A DNA stretch of 64,000 nt from Symsagittifera roscoffensis (lineage: Eukaryota > Xenacoelomorpha > Acoela > Convolutidae), in contig NC_087065.1 in NCBI RefSeq assembly GCF_963678635.1, positions 27,859,254 to 27,923,253 on the forward strand. Direction: 5' to 3'. This document shows positions 50,803-60,735 of the stretch, one piece after another (positions within the stretch are counted from its first letter, which is position 1; every line of letters begins with the position of its first letter). The notes beneath the pieces were generated by a model. The model made no database searches, was not told the origin of the DNA, and saw only the letters and a list, made by a program, of their open reading frames with translations. A program made the position numbers and the translations under genes.

Positions 50803-53800
50803 TTAAGGTTGTTTTTGAAATTCAACTTTCTTTAATATTTTGGATTGTGGGATGAATACTTTATAATTTTTACGTGGTTGATTTCTAAGTCGTGAAGACT
50901 CTCTATGTTCTGATTTGTCGATTTGTTTTTGGGGTATTATTTGTTCTGTCATTTTTCTATTTTTTCTTTCTTTTTGAGATGTATTTTGATCGAGATTTTT
51001 TGTATTGTTTTTTGTGGTGTTTGATTTTGTATTTTGATTTCTGAGGTGAATATCATTTTGTTCCTTTGTTATGGTGTCCGTATGTGGGTTATTTTGAATA
51101 ACTTTTAAACCTGTAAAAGAATATAATTGAGTTAGTTCGCGGAGTGCGAATTCTTTTGGATAATAAGATAATAGGTTATTTTGGTGTTGAACGATTTCTT
51201 TTTTATCTGAGTCGGTGATTTTATATGTGACATCAGTGGGTTTTGCAATTATTTGGTATGGTCCTTTACGAAGGGGTTGTAACTTTTTTGAAATTCCTTT
51301 TTGAGTATTAAAATTGGGTATTAAAACAAATGTTCCAATTTTTAAATCGGAGGCTGGTGTAAAGCGTGAATTTATTTGTTCATTAATATTTTGCCTTTGT
51401 AACAACTTTTTTGTTACCTTTTGGTAAATTTCATTGTGTTTTTTATCTCTGTTTAAAATCCATTCGGTGTGTGTACCGGAGGCTAATTTAAGAATTTGTG
51501 GGTGATGAAAATGATCTTCATCGTGTGTATGTAATGGTAGGTTATAACAAATTGAGTCTTTATTTGGTTGACAATAACCTTGTGCGTTTTTATGAGAGTT
51601 TGCTGTAAACATTATTGGTTTGCGTGGCTTTTGGTTAAAAACCATTTCATATGGTGACATTCCTAAAGTTGTCGTGATTTGTGAATTATATGCTAAGGGA
51701 AATAGTTTTACATCTGCTGACCATTCGGTATATCTTGTATCATTTCCATTGATGATACATCTGAGATATTCTTGTAATGAACGGTTCATACCTTCGACTA
51801 AGCCGTTTGTCCAAGGTGCGTGAGATGTACGTGGTTTGTGTTTAATGTTATATAAATGACATAGTGTGATGATTTCATTATTTATGAATTCTGTACCGTT
51901 GTCTGTAACTAAAATTTCTGGTAGTCCGAATTTTGCTATCCAGTGTTCATAGAGTGTTGTGTAAGCGTAATAAGCGTTACAATGTGGTACTGGGTTAAGT
52001 GCTACATAATGTGTAAATGCGTCAACAATTACCATAATGTAGGAGTTTCCTTCGGATGAGGGTGAAATTGGTCCTTTGGTTTCAAATGAGATACGATGAT
52101 TAAAGTACAAGCTTTGTCCTTTAAAATCTTGTTTTTGTGCTATTTGTTTTTGATTTGGGTAAGGTTTATTTAGTTGACATACTATACAGTCATTGCATAG
52201 TACTTTTATCCAAATTGGTGCATTTGGGAAATAAAAGTTTTGTATAAAATTTGAATATGTTTTTTCTGATCCAGAGTGTCCTTTAATATTTTGTGTATGT
52301 GAAATATTAAAAGCTATAAGAATCATACTTAAAGGGAGACAGGGAACTGTAGATTCATTTAGTTTGTATTCTAGAAGGTCTGTGTTTTCGTTAATTGTTG
52401 TATTGTTGAATTTTCGAAAATATCTGAGGAGTGTTTTGTTTCCTAGAATAGTTGAATCTGCTTTGATAGGTTTAGTTTTATATTTGTGCCATGATTTCAG
52501 TTGTCGAATTACTGGGTCAAGGTTTTGATATTGTTTCAGTGTTAAAATTGTAATTGTTTCTGTTGGGGGGAGAAAAATATTTTCGATTTCTAATTTAGAT
52601 AAGGGTATTGTGTCAAGTGGGTCATGGAGGTCAAAAACTTGATTTATTGTGTATTTTGAATCGTTTGTTTGTGGTCCTGATAAGTTTATTTTATCAGTCA
52701 GATTTTCTTTTTCAATTAGTGGAAAATGGTCTTTTTTAGGCGGGTGTTGTTTTATTCTTTTTTGTTGGGTGTTGTTTTTTATCCATTGTGAATATGGGAT
52801 TGGTTTAAAAGTTGATGTTCCAAGTAGATCAACTTCATAGTGATTATTTTGACAATCTAGATAAAGTGGGAAATGTTGTAAATTATTTATTTGTGATTGT
52901 TCAACGTCAGTTTTTACTGCATATTTGCATTCCAATCGGGGTGATGTTTCATTTTCTGCAAGGTAGAATTTTATGTTTTTGGGTATTTCAACTGTGGTTT
53001 TACGTGTAAGTAATTCAGGTGGCGTATTTCGACTTAAAGTGTCTGGTAATGCAAGATTTTTTCCTGCGGTCCAAACTATATGTAAGTTTGGGAATTTCAT
53101 TAAAATGAGTTGAAATCTATAAACTCGGTGGTTTGGATTAGACTTTTGTGTAAAAAGAAAGATGATTGGTTTATGATCTGTGAATAGAACTGTGGGATGT
53201 TTTGATCCAAGTATCAGAAATTCATATTCTGTTAGTGTATATATTATGACTGTACATTCTCTCATTAGAGTTGAGAGTCTTAGTTCTGCTTGAGTGAATA
53301 ATCGGGAATTTGCTGATATGAGGTTCATTTTATTTGTACTATTATGTGATTGTAATAATGCTGCGCCGATGCCAAAGTTCGAAGCATCGCACATTGCATA
53401 AAATGGTTGATTTGAATCTGGAATTGTGTTTGAAATTTGTTCAGTTAGAAGTTTTTTAATTTCTTCAAATCGTGCTTGATGTTCTATATTCCATTCAAAA
53501 TTATTTTGTTGTCCAAGTATGTTATAGAATGGTCGTAGATATAATTGCATTTTATAAACATATTTGCTTAAAAAGTTTAACATTCCAAGGAATTCTTGGA
53601 TTTTCTTTTTATTTGTTGGTGGTTGGAGTTTTTGAATAGCGTCTATACGTGATTTCAATGGAGTGATTGTTTTTCTTTCTATATTATGCCCTAAGAATTT
53701 AACTTTTGTCAAAAAGAAGTGTGATTTATCGGGGGCGGCCTTCAGATTTTCGTTCTGAAGTATTTGGTGATATTGTTCTAAAACATTGAACATTTCCTCT

Positions 53801-56800
53801 TTTGTTTGTGATTGCATAAAAACATCGTCTAAATAGGTGATTGCGTTTTTCTTGAGTATTAGTGGTCGAAAAATTTTGCTCATAAAAGCTGAAAATGCTG
53901 CTGGTCCTATGGATATTCCATAGAATAAGCGGTTGAATTCGTATTGTTGATTTCCAATAACAAATTGTGTTAAGCGTCGTGATTGTTCATCTAATGGCAT
54001 TTGATTATATGCACTATTCATATCGGCGGTGGTAAAGTATTTTCCGTTTATTTTTGTTAAAATAACTTGTATTGGTTCAATGGGCCAATTACACTTTGAT
54101 TCATCTATGAGTGAATTGAGGTATCTAGCATCGAGAACAATTTTTAATGATTCTCCTTTGGCTAGAATGATAACAGGGTTGATAAATGTGTTGCCTTTTG
54201 GTTGTTCCTCTTTGTTTACTGGTGATATAATGTTGTATTGTTCTAAAATGTCGAGTAATCTGTTCATTTTATCGTGTAAGTGAATTGGTACTTTACTTGC
54301 TCTTTGTTTTTTGAAAACTGCGTCTGGTTTTAATGGGAGATGTAGTGATGAGCTGATTTTGCCAACATCAAATTTGGATGTTGCATAAACTGTTGGATAT
54401 TTCAACAACAGTTTGGCTGATTTTTCGAATTCGCTTTGTGTTATTTGTGAATGTTGGAAATTAAACATTGTTAAAAATTTCTGTTGATTCTCTGTGTAGT
54501 TACTTATGTTGAATGTAGGTTTGAAATATGGGGTTTTTGTGAAATAATCCGTATTTCTGTTTTCGTTACTTATTATATTATTTATAGATAATTCTTCATT
54601 AAGGATTGTGGATTGGCAAATATCTAGTAATTGGAGTATATTTTTTACACGATATGCTTTTTCGTGTATTGGTAATATTGTAGCGTTGGTTTCGCAATAG
54701 CCTAAAAGTCCTAAAGGTAATGTTACTTGGTAAGGTGTATTGTTGTATACATGTAAGGAAATAATATCTGAATTCGAGTTTTTCAAATATTTTATTGATG
54801 AGATTGTGATTTTGAAAAACTTGTGAATAGGTTTGAATTCAAAATCTGATATATAAAATTTTTGTTTGTTTTGTTTTTTATCATATTGGTGAACTTGTTT
54901 GATTGAAAAATTATAGATGTTTCCTGATAGTGGTTTCAAGTGTTTTCTTTGTTGGTTATATATTGGGTAAAATTTTGAAAAAAATGGTGGTTGTTTATTT
55001 AATCTTTGAAAAAATGTTAGGGATATGTCTTTTGTTTTTGTATATTTATCTTTGATTAATATTTTACTATTCAAGATGTTGATTGTTGGTATATATTTAG
55101 AGATAAACGGTATTCCAATGATATTATGTTTAATATCAGTGATATGGAATATTTGTTTAAATGGTTTAGTTAAAATTTTGTTTTGCTCCATTGTTCTTGT
55201 GGGGAGAAGAAATAATTGAATTTTTCCGTAGTTTATTAATGTTGATCCTTGTGCTGTTGCTAGTTTGCTGGAGGTTTCAAGAGGTGTTAGCTTTGGGTGT
55301 AAGGTTTTTATTTCATTCCATGTGGGAATGTTTATTATATTTGATTCTGCTCCTGAATCAATTAAAAAATCAATTTCAAGATCTGGTGGTTGGAATTCTT
55401 TGCTTTTTGGGCTTTCCAAAAGAAATGGTATTGTCCAAATTTTTTCTTTGGGTTGTTCTTTTTGTATGTTTTGGTAGATGTGATTTGTATTCAAGCATTT
55501 TGTTTTTTCTTTCTCATTGGGTTGGTTTGTAGTGTTAATTTCATTAGTTTTTTGTGTCGTCGGTGTGGAATGGACGGGTTCAATATAATAATTGTGAAGG
55601 AGTTCTGATTGATTTTCATATATGTGTGATGAAAAAGGTTCTTCATATATAACAGGTTCATAGTCGTTTTCGACTTTTATCATGTTGATGGAGAGAGTGT
55701 TTTCTGCATCGCTTTCTGAATCTGATGATTCACAGTTTATTTGGTTGAGTTGTAACGTATCAGTTACTGTGTCATCAATACCTGGAGGGTCTGATGTTGT
55801 TTCTGGATTAGATTGTACTTGATTAATATGTCTTTGATGTTTAGGTGTACTACTTCTGTGGCGATTATTAGAATTATTATAGTTATTATTATTCCGGTGT
55901 GGTGATTGGGAATAATATCTATAACGATTATTATAACTTGAGTGTCGATTTTGTGAATTATTTCGCGATCTGTTTTGGTAATTATTGTTTGGTCTGTTAT
56001 AATTCGATCTATTATATGAGTTATTCCTTGATTGATTGTTCGGGTAATTCTGGTTTCGGTTGTTTGAATAACTTCTATTCCGATTATTTGAGTAGTTTCT
56101 ATTCCTATTGTATGATGAATTTCGTGATTGATTGTTTGGATAATAACTATTTCTTGATTGGGAATTAGATCTAGAAACAAATCGTTGTGTATTTGAATGT
56201 GATCTGGAGTAGTTATTTCGACTATTTGGTCTATTGTAGTGATGTTGTGATGAATTATGCGTGTTTCTTCGTTCTGGTGATCTTCCTCTATAACTTGAGT
56301 TATATGGTGATTGATTTCTTGTATAATTTGTATTGTTCGGGAGTGGTTTTCCTGAACTGTTGTTGCTGTAGACTGTTTTGTTCGGTAGATTTTGATCTTT
56401 TTTCATGTATTGATAGAATGATTTATTTGGTTCTTTATATTTTTGAGGTTTATTTTGATTGTCTTGCTGTTTTTGTCTACATTCAGAAATACTATGTCCG
56501 TATCGTCGGCAATAATTACACCATTTTTTGAAAGATGGTTTGCCTTTAAAGTTTGGGTGTTTTTCGTAAATATTGAGTATTTCAGTGATTTTTTCAAGGA
56601 GATCTGTATCTGATTCTTGTATATTATTTATATTTGTGGAAGCTGTTTCAATTCTGTTAACGTATTGTAATTTCAGATTTTCCGTTTCTTCGAGTTTCAT
56701 TGTGATTTCTGCTTGTTCTAGTTTGTCTACTAGTTTTCGAAAATCTAAATCGGGTTCTCGAATTGACGAAGGATGGGATGCTCTCTTTTTTATTGCTATT

Positions 56801-59046
56801 TTCCTTAATTGTGGTGTTAAGGTCATCATTAAGATTTCTGTCATCTTTGTGTTTTTATAATCATGTGTATTTAATGAATATGCTTTTCGAACTAGTGTTT
56901 CGATTCGTACTGCTAATTGCTTGATGGTTTCGTTTGGTAATCTGCGAATTTCATTACATAAAACTCTTTGTTGTTGTTTGTTTCTTTCGGAGTCAAACAT
57001 TTTTGAAAATTCTTGTGTAAATCTTTTCCAATTTGATTTTATTTCTATAGGCAATACTGAAAACCATTTTTGGGCTGCGCCATCTAGAGTTGTTTGTATT
57101 AACGCTGTGCGTCGATGTATCCAGTTTTGATGTAGTGGCGTATTAATTGGTTCAGGTCCTATATTTAAAATCAAATTTGCTGTGACTGCATTTAAATAGT
57201 CTTCTACAGAATATTCAGGGTCTGTTCCTGTGAATACCATTAAAGGTTTATTTGATGTTATTGATGATCCACCCATAAGGTATGGATTCATCGTCATTTG
57301 TAATGATTCTGCTGCATTTGGCATTTGAGAAAAATTTGAGAGTTGATTTCTTGTTATTTCGTGTTGTTGAAGATAATATGGGAGTGGTATTTCATTTTGC
57401 ATTTGTGCTGGTTGGTACGAGTTTGCAATCATTGGGTTTTGTTGCTGAATTGGTTGAAAAGATTTATTATTTGGGTTTTGTTGTTGAATTGGTTGTTGAA
57501 TTTGTGTATCTATTGGTTGTGGAGAAAAATTTCTATGATATGTATGTGGTTTCTGTATTCCTTGTCCACGATATTCTTGATTATTGGGTGTAAATATATC
57601 TGGTTGTAAGAAATCATCATCTGAGGATAAGTAATCCATTTGATAAGATGTTTGTTTTTTATTTTTATTTTGTTGAAAAAATGGATAGTTTTCACTACGA
57701 TCCTGTGGAGGATGTAAATTTGTGTGGAAATTTACTGAATTAGGTGGTGCCATTGGGTTATCCCAGTTTTGAGATCTTGTATAATTACTAAAATTTTTTC
57801 GTGGTTGATAATTTGTTTTTGATGGATGTGTGTAATTATAATTATGGTCTGCAAAGTTGTTTCTAGTGAACGTTTTGCGTGTTTTTGGCGGTATTGTCAT
57901 GGGTCTGTATGTTTGGTAATCCATGTGTGAATATTTTGGGGCAACTGAAGGTTTAACGGTTGATTGTAATGTTACTTGTGTTTGTGAAGAATTTGTATTT
58001 CTTGGTGTTGTTAAGTTTGGACGTATTGGTGAAATACTTTGTTGTGTAGTTGTTGTGTGTACGATTTCTTCATTTATGAAGTGTGATGGTGTCTGGATAT
58101 CTTGTTGAGTAAGATTCCTAGTTCCATTGAGGTTTTCATTGTGTATGACTGTAGAGTTTAAACTATTATTTTGCATATCGGGTAAAAATGTATTATAATT
58201 TAATGGTGTTGCATCAATGGTTAATGGTATTACTCGTACATAATCTCTTACATAAGATATCGTACTTATTGCTTGACTTGAGATTGATTGTGGGAAGTTT
58301 ATGAATGCGGGATGAGACCATTCGGGGTCCCAAACATAGTCTGATTGTTCTGTGATGGCAGTATCATCGTTTGAGTTTTGGGGTCTAAAATTTTTTCTTG
58401 CTTGTGAAATTAAATCAATATTATGTGTGAAATAATCTATTATGAACCATGCCAAGATTTTTTGTAAGTCGTGTTTTGTATGTTGTGAAACTTCATCTTT
58501 CGTGAAATTTTCTTTAATTATATTTAGAAAACTAGAGAGTAGTGTGATTTCATGTCGTACTCTTATATGTTTAGATGTTTCTGTCGGTGAGACATTTGGT
58601 ATCTGGATTTCGTTTTCTAATATCGAGATATAACTATATATTATCGCAAAAACTTCATTGGTGAATATGGAGTTTGCTCTTTGTGAGTTATGATATTGGA
58701 TGCTTTTTATATATTCTGAGAATATTTTTGAGAATTCTAAATCAAGGTCGTCTGTTTGAATTATATATTTACTGTGATTCTGGTTTGGTGAGCTGAATTC
58801 TATGGAGTAGATTCCGTATTGTTGTGTTAGGTTACATATATCTTTTAGATAGTGATCGATAATTTGTCTTTTGATTTTTACATCTGGGAACTCTGTTTTA
58901 CATGGACTGATTCCGGGTTCAAACAAATTTAAGAGTAAATTTTTGCAGAATATATGCTGTCCTCTATCAGTGGTTGCGTCTACGATAAAGGGGAAAATAT
59001 CATCATCATCTGGACTTTCTTCACCTGGGGTGTGCGTTGAGCTCAT
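50803..59046 (-). CDS. gag-pol: Gag-Pol polyprotein of element C (2,747 aa, intact)
   Basis: Single uninterrupted frame from ATG at 59,046. In order (approximate residues): N-terminal gag 1-250; disordered 250-590; retrotransposon capsid 600-760 (VEDYLNAVTANLIL, GAAQKWFSVLP); zinc knuckle CNYCRRYGHSISEC at 842-855; Asn/Ser/Arg/Tyr-rich region 900-1,060; retropepsin FLIDSGAESN at 1,225; RT from about 1,600 with YLDD at 1,737; RNase H from YAMCDAS at 1,884; integrase zinc domain from 2,250 (HSGSEKT ... CNDCIVC); core with Asp in VIVDAF at 2,339, Asp in VTDNGTEF at 2,383 and Glu in NGLVEGMN at 2,415; C-terminal GPY-like LRKGPYQII. All catalytic residues seen are intact. Gag and Pol are fused with no frameshift or stop between them, so the Gag:Pol ratio must be set another way. 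Confidence 0.95.
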   Translation of the reverse strand: MSSTHTPGEESPDDDDIFPFIVDATTDRGQHIFCKNLLLNLFEPGISPCKTEFPDVKIKRQIIDHYLKDICNLTQQYGIYSIEFSSPNQNHSKYIIQTDDLDLEFSKIFSEYIKSIQYHNSQRANSIFTNEVFAIIYSYISILENEIQIPNVSPTETSKHIRVRHEITLLSSFLNIIKENFTKDEVSQHTKHDLQKILAWFIIDYFTHNIDLISQARKNFRPQNSNDDTAITEQSDYVWDPEWSHPAFINFPQSISSQAISTISYVRDYVRVIPLTIDATPLNYNTFLPDMQNNSLNSTVIHNENLNGTRNLTQQDIQTPSHFINEEIVHTTTTQQSISPIRPNLTTPRNTNSSQTQVTLQSTVKPSVAPKYSHMDYQTYRPMTIPPKTRKTFTRNNFADHNYNYTHPSKTNYQPRKNFSNYTRSQNWDNPMAPPNSVNFHTNLHPPQDRSENYPFFQQNKNKKQTSYQMDYLSSDDDFLQPDIFTPNNQEYRGQGIQKPHTYHRNFSPQPIDTQIQQPIQQQNPNNKSFQPIQQQNPMIANSYQPAQMQNEIPLPYYLQQHEITRNQLSNFSQMPNAAESLQMTMNPYLMGGSSITSNKPLMVFTGTDPEYSVEDYLNAVTANLILNIGPEPINTPLHQNWIHRRTALIQTTLDGAAQKWFSVLPIEIKSNWKRFTQEFSKMFDSERNKQQQRVLCNEIRRLPNETIKQLAVRIETLVRKAYSLNTHDYKNTKMTEILMMTLTPQLRKIAIKKRASHPSSIREPDLDFRKLVDKLEQAEITMKLEETENLKLQYVNRIETASTNINNIQESDTDLLEKITEILNIYEKHPNFKGKPSFKKWCNYCRRYGHSISECRQKQQDNQNKPQKYKEPNKSFYQYMKKDQNLPNKTVYSNNSSGKPLPNNTNYTRNQSPYNSSYRGRSPERRNTHNSSQHHYNRPNSRNNYSRSHSNTQRFVSRSNSQSRNSYYPNNQSRNSSYNRNRNYSNNRNRSYSNNRNQNYPNNQSRNNSYNRSNYNRPNNNYQNRSRNNSQNRHSSYNNRYRYYSQSPHRNNNNYNNSNNRHRSSTPKHQRHINQVQSNPETTSDPPGIDDTVTDTLQLNQINCESSDSESDAENTLSINMIKVENDYEPVIYEEPFSSHIYENQSELLHNYYIEPVHSTPTTQKTNEINTTNQPNEKEKTKCLNTNHIYQNIQKEQPKEKIWTIPFLLESPKSKEFQPPDLEIDFLIDSGAESNIINIPTWNEIKTLHPKLTPLETSSKLATAQGSTLINYGKIQLFLLPTRTMEQNKILTKPFKQIFHITDIKHNIIGIPFISKYIPTINILNSKILIKDKYTKTKDISLTFFQRLNKQPPFFSKFYPIYNQQRKHLKPLSGNIYNFSIKQVHQYDKKQNKQKFYISDFEFKPIHKFFKITISSIKYLKNSNSDIISLHVYNNTPYQVTLPLGLLGYCETNATILPIHEKAYRVKNILQLLDICQSTILNEELSINNIISNENRNTDYFTKTPYFKPTFNISNYTENQQKFLTMFNFQHSQITQSEFEKSAKLLLKYPTVYATSKFDVGKISSSLHLPLKPDAVFKKQRASKVPIHLHDKMNRLLDILEQYNIISPVNKEEQPKGNTFINPVIILAKGESLKIVLDARYLNSLIDESKCNWPIEPIQVILTKINGKYFTTADMNSAYNQMPLDEQSRRLTQFVIGNQQYEFNRLFYGISIGPAAFSAFMSKIFRPLILKKNAITYLDDVFMQSQTKEEMFNVLEQYHQILQNENLKAAPDKSHFFLTKVKFLGHNIERKTITPLKSRIDAIQKLQPPTNKKKIQEFLGMLNFLSKYVYKMQLYLRPFYNILGQQNNFEWNIEHQARFEEIKKLLTEQISNTIPDSNQPFYAMCDASNFGIGAALLQSHNSTNKMNLISANSRLFTQAELRLSTLMRECTVIIYTLTEYEFLILGSKHPTVLFTDHKPIIFLFTQKSNPNHRVYRFQLILMKFPNLHIVWTAGKNLALPDTLSRNTPPELLTRKTTVEIPKNIKFYLAENETSPRLECKYAVKTDVEQSQINNLQHFPLYLDCQNNHYEVDLLGTSTFKPIPYSQWIKNNTQQKRIKQHPPKKDHFPLIEKENLTDKINLSGPQTNDSKYTINQVFDLHDPLDTIPLSKLEIENIFLPPTETITILTLKQYQNLDPVIRQLKSWHKYKTKPIKADSTILGNKTLLRYFRKFNNTTINENTDLLEYKLNESTVPCLPLSMILIAFNISHTQNIKGHSGSEKTYSNFIQNFYFPNAPIWIKVLCNDCIVCQLNKPYPNQKQIAQKQDFKGQSLYFNHRISFETKGPISPSSEGNSYIMVIVDAFTHYVALNPVPHCNAYYAYTTLYEHWIAKFGLPEILVTDNGTEFINNEIITLCHLYNIKHKPRTSHAPWTNGLVEGMNRSLQEYLRCIINGNDTRYTEWSADVKLFPLAYNSQITTTLGMSPYEMVFNQKPRKPIMFTANSHKNAQGYCQPNKDSICYNLPLHTHDEDHFHHPQILKLASGTHTEWILNRDKKHNEIYQKVTKKLLQRQNINEQINSRFTPASDLKIGTFVLIPNFNTQKGISKKLQPLRKGPYQIIAKPTDVTYKITDSDKKEIVQHQNNLLSYYPKEFALRELTQLYSFTGLKVIQNNPHTDTITKEQNDIHLRNQNTKSNTTKNNTKNLDQNTSQKERKNRKMTEQIIPQKQIDKSEHRESSRLRNQPRKNYKVFIPQSKILKKVEFQKQP

Positions 59047-59488
59047 TTTTTCGTTCGATGACTGTTAATATGTAATTATCAATGTGTCTAATTGGTTGAT
59101 TCCAATTGTATAAATGTACTGGTTTGTGTTTATACTGCTTTTTTATTCTTCTTTTTCCTCTTTTTGATGAATTTGAAGTTGTTTCTGAGTCAGAGAAATA
59201 TAATTGATCGTGAATTGGGCAATTTTTATCTATTGATTCTTTTAGTTTATAAAGTTCGTCTAAACTGTTGGTTTCTGATTCTGAAAATGCGTTTCGATTT
59301 TTTGAAAATCTTTTTCGTGTTATTTGTCTTTGTTTAGTTAGTATTTTTCTCTTTAATATTTGTCGTTTTGTTCTAATGTATCCAACTGTTTGTGTATGAG
59401 GTGTGATTACAAGGTCGTATTTTTTGTTATTTATTTCACAATTGTGTAAAACGATTGTTTGTTTATTTCCTAGGTTTTTAAATGACAT
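59021..59488 (-). CDS. Basic 155-aa ORF upstream of and overlapping gag-pol
   Basis: ATG at 59,488, stop at 59,021, overlapping the gag-pol start by 26 bases in another frame. Very basic in the middle (KRQILKRKILTKQRQITRKR) with a Ser/acidic segment (SDSETTSNSSKRGKRRIKKQ). No family recognised; the composition suggests RNA binding or nuclear import. It is the first sizeable ORF on the genomic RNA, so gag-pol would need leaky scanning, reinitiation or a spliced mRNA. Confidence 0.6.
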   Translation of the reverse strand: MSFKNLGNKQTIVLHNCEINNKKYDLVITPHTQTVGYIRTKRQILKRKILTKQRQITRKRFSKNRNAFSESETNSLDELYKLKESIDKNCPIHDQLYFSDSETTSNSSKRGKRRIKKQYKHKPVHLYNWNQPIRHIDNYILTVIERKNELNAHPR

Positions 59489-60414
59489 AAGGTTTAGGAT
59501 GACGGATGCAAAAGGTTGTTAAATGATTTCTATTTGCTTAAACTGTTAGTCCTTACGATTTTTTTGTTAGCCTAACCTGGGTCTATTTGTTCAGGGTTGG
59601 GGAGGAAAGTATATCGATTCCGAAGAATGATTTTATACTTTCTCGTGGCTAGTATAAGCTAAGGTGTTAACTTACTTAATCTTACTTAAGGGTAGTGATT
59701 GTGTTCAGGGTTGGAGAATAGTAAATCGATCCACAAGGTTCAGGTATAATTAGAACGCGAGTAGTTCGTTAGATACTATTTTAAACTTACTAAGTTTAAG
59801 ATTTATCCTGGGTCTGGTAAGAGGGGGGATCAAGTGAAGGATGAATAACCGAAGTTCTTCACTGTTTATCCTAATTTGAATGATTAGTTTTGTTCAAAAG
59901 TTTCTATTAGTCCTGGGTTTTTAGAAAGGGTTGGATAGTGAATCGACGTTTGAGGTCGTTAGACACTTGCTAAGTGGGTGGGGAGAACAAAATTGTTCTT
60001 TTTGATCCAAGGATAGGCCTTGATGATCAAGTTTTAAATTTAATTAAATAGAAAATGATTTAAGATCCAAGGATAAGCCTTGATGATCTGATTTTAAAAT
60101 TAAGTGAATTTAAGTTTAAAATGTTTTAAATTTGTGTAAAGAATAGATTTAGTATTTTTATGATGTTAGTGAGCTTATGATTGCTGTTATGTTTAGGCGA
60201 TGAAGCTGGAACAACAGGATGATTTATAATTACTAATCATTTATTGTCATGCTACTAATTTTTATTTTTATTTTTCAATAACTATTTTTCAAACATGTTT
60301 TGTATATTACTGCAGAATTTTGGAAAACGATCTGAGATCTTTTTATCAATCGTTATTGTATATTAATAATTTTGTTTAGCGCCTGAAATGATTTTGAAGA
60401 TTGACTTCAAAATT
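59489..60414 (-). other. Element C leader with short repeats
   Basis: No gene seen. Three copies of a motif gggttgg(a/g)...(g)aatcgat-like lie near 59,597, 59,710 and 59,932. A tandem pair gatccaaggata(g/a)gccttgatgatc lies at 60,004 and 60,064, about 60 bases apart. Packaging or dimerisation signals would be expected here but cannot be identified by eye. Confidence 0.45.
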
Positions 60415-60648
60415 TTATGTTTGCAAATGAAAATCTAAATTCATTGCTAGTAGTATTCTAAATACAAAAGTTTGTTCTGGCTTTTGCCGAACTATCATAT
60501 AACTATATGGTAAGTTTCTGCTTTGTCGTATGTCGTCTCTGGTTCGAGGTCTTCTTCCAATTCCGGGTAGTTCTGTTATCGTTCGGAATATTGGCTCTGA
60601 TCTATTGAGTCGTAGAGACATTTCGATTAAATTATTGTCGTATAACAT
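60415..60648 (-). CDS. Leader ORF of 77 aa just after the PBS
   Basis: The first ATG downstream of the 5' LTR (60,648). The frame is open through the PBS back into the end of the LTR (about 116 codons in all). It includes an Arg-rich segment (GIGRRPRTRDDIRQSR). It may be an upstream ORF regulating gag-pol, or a first coding exon joined by splicing to an ATG-less frame such as 49,785-48,652; I saw no clear splice donor. Function unknown. Confidence 0.35.
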   Translation of the reverse strand: MLYDNNLIEMSLRLNRSEPIFRTITELPGIGRRPRTRDDIRQSRNLPYSYMIVRQKPEQTFVFRILLAMNLDFHLQT

Positions 60649-60715
60649 TTTGTAAATGTTTTGTCTAATTTCTAATCTATTATTGGTTAATTCTAAGCTA
60701 TTAAGGTCTTGTTCG

Positions 60716-60733
60716 AGACTTATGGTCGCACCA
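60716..60733 (-). promoter_or_regulatory. Element C primer-binding site
   Basis: On the minus strand, two bases (TC) after the LTR end, the sequence is TGGTGCGACCATAAGTCT. The TGG start pairs with a tRNA CCA end; the first ten bases (60,724-60,733) imply a tRNA ending GGTCGCACCA. It differs from the PBS of A and B, so C uses a different primer. The extent of pairing beyond ten bases is uncertain. Confidence 0.7.
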
Positions 60734-60735
60734 GA

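Noticed and set aside
55764-56180. 138-codon minus-strand ORF rich in Ile/Thr
   Set aside because: It overlaps the low-complexity Asn/Ser/Arg region of Gag-Pol in another frame and mirrors its repeats.
53000-58700. Plus-strand ORFs of 60-114 codons opposite Gag-Pol
   Set aside because: Frames opposite an intact coding frame. Their Phe/Leu/Cys-rich composition is the complement of Asn/Lys/Gln-rich sense codons.
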